From assembly GCA_003697105.1 (NCBI GenBank), contig RFFQ01000030.1, forward strand, positions 1-11,341: a stretch of 11,341 nucleotides of DNA, given 5' to 3'. Below are positions 7,245 to 11,341 of this stretch, piece by piece (the stretch's first letter is position 1; each line of letters opens with the position of its first letter). Origin of the DNA: Gemmatimonadota bacterium. GTDB taxonomy: Bacteria; 4572-55; J002. The translations under genes and the position numbers were made by a program. Below the pieces are notes generated by a model. The model was given only the letters and a program-made list of their open reading frames with translations, ran no database searches and was not told the origin of the DNA.

Positions 7245-7898
7245 ATGAAACACTTTACCCGATATTTTCTTATTGTGAGTGCTATTTTTGGTCTCTATGG
7301 GTTGGTGGGCTGTGGTAATCGGGATCATGCGGACTTTGCGGCGATAACAAAACATCGAAGTTTACCGGAACAGCTCGAACATATAACAGAACCGAACACC
7401 AACGGCGGTGTGACCATTGACGCACTAGTTGCTGAGATTACCACCGTAGATGCCATTGGACTTCCTCCCGATATCCAACCGTTTCAGGTTAAAGATCGAC
7501 TGGTTGAATTGAGCAAATATCCGTGCCTAAATTGCCATTCCAAATCCATCGAACAATTAAAAATAGAGCAGGCAGATAGCCTTCGCAATGCCCACTGGGA
7601 CGTGGAACTAAATCACGCCCCGGAACATGTGATGAAGTGTGGTACATGCCATAATGAGGAAAATTTCGATCAACTGAAAACCCTAAACGGTGAACCAGTA
7701 TCGTTTAGCCACAGTTACTTGATTTGTGCTCAATGTCACTCCCAACAACATGAGGATTGGATGATCGGTGCACACGGTAAACGGCTTGGCGGATGGGCAC
7801 CACCGCGGGTCGTCAATAATTGTACACACTGCCATAACCAACACCAACCGGCGTGGGGAAAACGGTGGCCCGCTCGTGTGACTCAAACCGTACACTAA
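7245..7898 (+). CDS. Tetraheme c-type cytochrome lipoprotein
   Basis: This 217-residue protein has a signal sequence ending in the lipobox LVGC (C23), so it is probably an outer-face, lipid-anchored periplasmic cytochrome. Four CXXCH sites bind heme: C94-H98, C132-H136, C161-H165 and C193-H197. Further histidines (H117, H124, H128, H156, H169, H177, H200) can provide bis-His ligation. The segment AHGKRLGGWAPPRVV just before the last heme, followed by a KRWPA tail, resembles cytochromes encoded next to NrfC/NrfD-type quinol dehydrogenases. It starts 10 bases after the NapB-like gene and ends 16 bases before the Fe-S protein, so it likely bridges the two. It is not NapC: it lacks the N-terminal helix and heme spacing of NapC/NirT. 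NapM, a small tetraheme Nap partner in some lineages, is a possible functional counterpart, but homology is not claimed. Confidence 0.85.
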   Translation: MKHFTRYFLIVSAIFGLYGLVGCGNRDHADFAAITKHRSLPEQLEHITEPNTNGGVTIDALVAEITTVDAIGLPPDIQPFQVKDRLVELSKYPCLNCHSKSIEQLKIEQADSLRNAHWDVELNHAPEHVMKCGTCHNEENFDQLKTLNGEPVSFSHSYLICAQCHSQQHEDWMIGAHGKRLGGWAPPRVVNNCTHCHNQHQPAWGKRWPARVTQTVH

Positions 7899-7914
7899 TG
7901 GAGAACAGGAAACA

Positions 7915-9063
7915 ATGAATGCGAAAAACCCTTCTCATTCAATGGAAAGTTGTAATGAAAATTGCGCAAATACGGCTGATTTAAGCATCTCCACCTTGAT
8001 CGAGGGTATGCTGGCGGAAAATATCCTCTCAACTCCTGAAAAAACAGAACGTGACTTAGAGGTGTTAATGGAGCGTAATCAAGAAGGAGATGGTTGGAAC
8101 GAACCCACCGATCAAGTGATTCCCTCGGGCTACCAACAAATGGTACAGCAACCGGTGAACCGGCGAACTGCAGTAAAAATCGTTGCCGCCGGACTCCTTG
8201 CTGGTGCGGGGCTCTTCCAAACTGCATGTAGCCCCTTCGCCAGTGCCGAAGCCAGAGAAAAAGCCCAACTGAATTGGGAAGAGTACTTCAAAGGCAATTT
8301 TCGGTTAATGAGCGACGACGAAAAGGAAGCCACTGTTGCCCGGTTAGAACGCTTGTATGAACTGAACACCGGTAAACATCTTAATATTTCGGCGGCGAAT
8401 GCGCTACCGGGAGTATTGTACGGTTATGCGTTCAATATTTCCAAGTGCCGCGGTTATATGGATTGTGTGCGTGCGTGTATCAACGAAAATAATCAAGATC
8501 GTAAATCGGGAATGCAGTACATCACAATTCATGAGCATAAAAAAGGACAGATCAATTTTGAGCATGCTGAAGATGATTTTTACCATGAAGTGCCTCAAGA
8601 GGGTCATTTTTACATCGGTACACAGTGCTTTCATTGCGAAAATCCACCTTGTGTGAATGTGTGTCCCGTCAAAGCCACATGGAAGGAACCTGACGGTATT
8701 GTGGTCGTGGATTACGATTGGTGCATCGGCTGCCGTTACTGCGAAGCCGCTTGTCCTTATGACGCACGTCGTTTTAATTGGGCGGATCCGGTCATTCCTG
8801 AAGAAGAAGTCAACCGAAACCAGCATTATTTAGGCAACCGTCTGCGCAAAAAAGGGGTGATGGAAAAATGTACCTTCTGCATCCAGCGAACCCGAACGGG
8901 TAAAAATCCAGCCTGTGTGGAAGCCTGCCCCACCGGCGCACGAATTTTTGGAAATCTACTCGACCCCAATAGTGAAATACGCCATGTTTTGCGGACCAAA
9001 AAAGTCTTTCGATTAAAAGAAGACTTAGGTACAGAGCCAAAATTCTGGTATTTTATGGATTAG
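7915..9063 (+). CDS. DsrO/NrfC/ActB-like iron-sulfur subunit with extended N-terminus
   Basis: This is a periplasmic ferredoxin-like subunit expected to take electrons from the downstream NrfD-type protein. It has 382 residues. An unusual extension of about 80 residues precedes a twin-arginine-like segment, NRRTAVK (82-88), and a hydrophobic stretch to about residue 105 ending QTAC. Variant Tat signals after an N-terminal extension are known for ActB-type proteins. Cysteine motifs: C178, C184, C188 (CRGYMDC then C, with Y181 where a second Cys is usual); C238, C241, C246, C250; C270, C273, C276, C280; C319, C322, C334, C338. Three motifs are complete and the first lacks one ligand, so three [4Fe-4S] clusters plus one altered or missing cluster are likely. 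An AGGA ribosome site precedes the ATG, 16 bases after the cytochrome gene. The exact subfamily is uncertain. No molybdopterin domain is fused to it. Confidence 0.88.
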   Translation: MNAKNPSHSMESCNENCANTADLSISTLIEGMLAENILSTPEKTERDLEVLMERNQEGDGWNEPTDQVIPSGYQQMVQQPVNRRTAVKIVAAGLLAGAGLFQTACSPFASAEAREKAQLNWEEYFKGNFRLMSDDEKEATVARLERLYELNTGKHLNISAANALPGVLYGYAFNISKCRGYMDCVRACINENNQDRKSGMQYITIHEHKKGQINFEHAEDDFYHEVPQEGHFYIGTQCFHCENPPCVNVCPVKATWKEPDGIVVVDYDWCIGCRYCEAACPYDARRFNWADPVIPEEEVNRNQHYLGNRLRKKGVMEKCTFCIQRTRTGKNPACVEACPTGARIFGNLLDPNSEIRHVLRTKKVFRLKEDLGTEPKFWYFMD

Positions 9064-9163
9064 CCAAAGGGGTTCATCAACGAATAAGCAGTCTTCAATG
9101 AGCGTGTCAAGCAATGGTAGGGTTCAAAGTTTACAGAACGTAACTAGATAGGAACGAAAACGT

Positions 9164-10390
9164 ATGAAAGTGTTGATCGGCTTTATTAAAGATGCGGTAA
9201 TCTCGGTGACATCCGGCAGTTTAAAATACCATATCTGGATGGCATTCCTCACCTTTTTGATGCTCTGCGGTGCCTATGCCTACTCAATTCAGATCAAAAA
9301 CGGACTGATTGTTACCGGTATGAGCGACGGCGTAAGTTGGGGGCTTTACATTTCCAACTTTACCTTTTTGGTCGGTGTTGCCGCCGCCGCCGTGATGCTG
9401 GTGTTACCCACATACATCTTGAAAGATATCGATTTTTCCCGTGCCGTATTAATTGGTGAAGGGATGGCAGTTGCCGCGTTGGTCATGTGTTTAGCGTTTG
9501 TTACGGTTGATTTAGGGGGACCCGCCCGTATCTGGCACTTGATCCCCGGTATTGGCTTGTTCAATTTTCCCAACTCCATGCTCAGTTGGGATGTAATTGT
9601 TCTTAACGGCTACCTGTTTATCAATTTAACGATCCCCTTGTATATTTTGCTCTGGCATTATCAGGGGAAAGAACCGAAAAAAGCAGTTTACTTACCGGGC
9701 GTTTTTATCTCCGTCTTTTGGGCCGTGGCGATTCATATGGTGACGGCATTTTTATACGCTGGATTGGTTTCGCGCCCGTTTTGGAATTCATCCTTGTTAG
9801 GACCACGGTTTTTAGCATCCGCCTTCGCCGCGGGACCGGCGCTGATGATCCTTGTTTTGGGGGTGATTCGCCGTAACACGGATTATTGGGTAGAAGACAT
9901 CACCTTAAATAAAATAGCGCTGGTGACAACCGTAGCCGCACAAATCAACATGGTGATGCTTATCTCCGAGCTATTTAAAGAGTTTTACTTCCCCACACAC
10001 CATAGTCTGAGTGCAATCTATCTCTATTTTGGGTTGGACGGCTACGATGGATTGACTCGTTGGATTTGGCCCGCCGTGATTATGAACCTGATCGCCACGA
10101 TCATGTTGACCCTGCACCCGTTACGAAAAAATCCGTTTTTCTTAAAGCTCGCGTGTTTGATCTTATTTGTTGCCATTTGGATTGAAAAAGGAATGGGTTT
10201 AATTATCCCCGGTTTTATCCCTGGACCATGGGGGAAAATCATTGAATACACCCCAACCTGGATCGAAATTGTGGTGACTGCTGGCGTTTGGGCACTGGGT
10301 TTATTTGTATTTACCCTACTTGTTAAGATTGCAATTCCCATAGAATTAGGACAATTGCGATTTCACCAGACGGCAACAAACCAACCCTAA
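9164..10390 (+). CDS. DsrP/HmcC/NrfD-family quinol-site membrane protein
   Basis: This integral membrane subunit is predicted to oxidise menaquinol and pass electrons to the Fe-S protein encoded before it. Its 408 residues contain about ten hydrophobic segments (roughly 24-42, 58-83, 95-115, 141-164, 176-202, 213-235, 250-272, 299-320, 326-350 and 365-392), matching the ten-helix HmcC/DsrP branch rather than eight-helix NrfD. Family-like signatures include GVSWGLYISNFTFLVGVAAA (56-75), VDLGGPARIWHLIPG (115-129) and LGPRFLASAFAAGPA (212-226). No heme motif is present, as expected. The gene follows the Fe-S gene after 100 bases with no obvious terminator between them, and has its own AGGAA ribosome site (9150-9154). 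It is the last gene of the operon. With the Fe-S partner it would replace NapC or NapGH as quinol dehydrogenase for Nap, which is inference from gene order. Confidence 0.92.
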   Translation: MKVLIGFIKDAVISVTSGSLKYHIWMAFLTFLMLCGAYAYSIQIKNGLIVTGMSDGVSWGLYISNFTFLVGVAAAAVMLVLPTYILKDIDFSRAVLIGEGMAVAALVMCLAFVTVDLGGPARIWHLIPGIGLFNFPNSMLSWDVIVLNGYLFINLTIPLYILLWHYQGKEPKKAVYLPGVFISVFWAVAIHMVTAFLYAGLVSRPFWNSSLLGPRFLASAFAAGPALMILVLGVIRRNTDYWVEDITLNKIALVTTVAAQINMVMLISELFKEFYFPTHHSLSAIYLYFGLDGYDGLTRWIWPAVIMNLIATIMLTLHPLRKNPFFLKLACLILFVAIWIEKGMGLIIPGFIPGPWGKIIEYTPTWIEIVVTAGVWALGLFVFTLLVKIAIPIELGQLRFHQTATNQP

Positions 10391-10620
10391 AATGCAAAAC
10401 CCAACCTGAACAAAATTTAAAGACTCTATAACGAATTGACTGACAAAACTATTTCTGAATTTATTTGATAGCTAGGTGAAAAATGTAAGTTCGATGTTAT
10501 ATTTTTTTAGCGCCACTGTTGTGGTTGCATTCAAAGTGAGGTTATATGATTGTTGTTTCATAAATAGAATATGATAATACCACATACCTGTATAAATTTA
10601 CCCCTACACGTTTTGGTAGG
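10391..10620. other. AT-rich spacer after the nap operon
   Basis: No gene is seen. A weak hairpin, CCAC-TGTT-GTGG (10514-10525), lies after a seven-T run rather than before one, so it is not a + strand terminator. No convincing terminator for the operon was found in this interval. Confidence 0.4.
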
Positions 10621-10649
10621 TTGACAGATAGTAAAATCTGTTTTATTCT
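10621..10649 (+). promoter_or_regulatory. Sigma70-type promoter for the protease gene
   Basis: A perfect -35 hexamer TTGACA (10621-10626) is followed by a 17-base spacer and TATTCT (10644-10649, 4 of 6 matches to TATAAT). Transcription would start near 10656, giving a leader of about 86 bases before the ATG at 10742. This makes the protease gene independent of the nap operon. Confidence 0.65.
10624..10641. promoter_or_regulatory. Inverted repeat overlapping the protease promoter
   Basis: ACAGAT-AGTAAA-ATCTGT is a perfect 6-bp inverted repeat around 6 bases. It overlaps the -35 hexamer and fills the spacer, the place where a repressor would block RNA polymerase. The binding protein is unknown. 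Confidence 0.45.
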
Positions 10650-10741
10650 TCGCTCGTTCGATTGAACAAAATGATGACACGCGCGATCATCAGATATTTT
10701 TCTCACTAAATCGAAACTTTTATCAATATGGAGAATAACTT

Positions 10742-11341
10742 ATGAAACACCATATTCTTACCCTTATATCCATATGTTTGGCTTTGGTTTTTGTTCATCG
10801 GCTTTTGCTAATGCGATCATTTCCGATCAACTTCAAGACGAACTGAATACCGCAGGAGAAACCGAGTTCATAGAAGCAATCATTTTTATGGTTGACCAAG
10901 TTGATACGAAAACACTAGACCGCCAACTGTATAAAGAACAAGCCTCACCCGCAGACCGAGCGTATACCGTTATTACCGCATTGCAGGATAAAGCGAATCA
11001 GACTCAGAATAGTTTGGCAGCATATCTGGACGCGAAAACATCAGCTGAAGTAAACCAATACAAAAGTTATTGGATTGTAAATGCGGTTTTTGTTGAAGCT
11101 ATCCCATCCGTTTTAAGCGAGATCAGTCTTGATCCGACTGTTTATTATATGGATAGCAATGTACCTATTGAAATTGATGAACCGGATGCGAACTTGTATC
11201 TAGACCCTCCGGATTGTCCTGAAGAAGGTTCTGAAGATATAGAGTGTGGTATTCGAGTCATTAATGCTCCCGCACTTTGGGATTTAGGAATTACAGGCAC
11301 TGGAGTTGTGGTTATGAATGTGGATACTGGTGTTGACGGTA
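10742..11341 (+). CDS. Secreted S8 (subtilisin-family) protease, 5' part, apparent frameshift
   Basis: This is the N-terminal part of a secreted serine protease, cut by the window end. ATG 10742 has GGAG at 10730-10733 and begins a signal sequence, MKHHILTLISICLALVF. That frame hits TGA at 10844. The frame one base back is open from there to the window end and continues CSSAFA-NAIISDQ, completing a signal peptide with an AFA cleavage site. The switch point is a five-T run (10788-10792), and one extra T would restore a single frame. The mature part has a propeptide-like domain (inhibitor I9-like, ending near VYYMDSN) and then ALWDLGITGTGVVVMNVDTGVDG-type sequence, whose DTG contains the catalytic Asp (codon 11323). 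The His and Ser regions lie beyond the window. An in-frame ATG at 10774 would avoid the shift, but it lacks a ribosome site and yields a poor signal peptide. Confidence 0.8.

Noticed and set aside
7245-7898. NapC/NirT or NrfH identity for the tetraheme lipoprotein
   Set aside because: It is a lipobox protein without the single N-terminal anchor helix and heme spacing of NapC/NrfH, and the quinol site is better supplied by the NrfD-type gene.
1-11341. CRISPR array, tRNA, rRNA or insertion sequence
   Set aside because: No regularly spaced repeats, no tRNA- or rRNA-like segments and no transposase gene were seen on either strand.

Overview
The window comes from a Gram-negative, nitrate-respiring bacterium with a periplasm and c-type cytochromes. 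Evidence for this is a Tat-exported periplasmic nitrate reductase, multiheme cytochromes and signal-peptide-bearing proteins. Its taxonomy cannot be fixed from this sequence. Base composition is intermediate in genes and AT-rich between them. The mix of a Nap enzyme with an Hmc/Dsr/Nrf-type membrane module would fit a non-proteobacterial or deltaproteobacterial-like lineage (Calditrichota and relatives are one guess).

Layout, with all genes on the + strand: an AT-rich leader (1-373); clpB, a full-length disaggregase (374-2950), with a likely terminator; a gene-free stretch of about 1 kb (2951-3969) holding a perfect 16-bp inverted repeat, a second imperfect dyad, a strong intrinsic terminator with no gene before it, and finally the promoter of the next operon; a six-gene nitrate respiration operon (3970-10390); a 350-bp spacer with a good sigma70-type promoter; and the 5' part of a secreted subtilisin-family protease that runs off the window and appears frameshifted in its signal peptide.

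The operon is the main interest. It encodes a NapD chaperone, the NapA catalytic subunit, a NapB-like cytochrome that has doubled to four hemes, a tetraheme c-type lipoprotein, a DsrO/NrfC/ActB-like iron-sulfur protein with a long N-terminal extension, and a DsrP/HmcC/NrfD-like quinol-site membrane protein. There is no napC, napG, napH, napF or napL in the window. The inferred electron path is menaquinol to the NrfD-type protein, then the Fe-S protein, the tetraheme lipoprotein, tetraheme NapB and NapA, ending in nitrate reduction to nitrite. This arrangement would replace the NapC or NapGH route with a PsrC/DsrP-type quinol dehydrogenase.

The operon promoter carries a clean CRP/FNR-superfamily box (TTGAC-N4-GTCAA). 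It is centred 41.5 bases before the start site implied by a TATTAT -10 box, which is the class II activator position and suggests anaerobic or nitrogen-oxide-responsive control.
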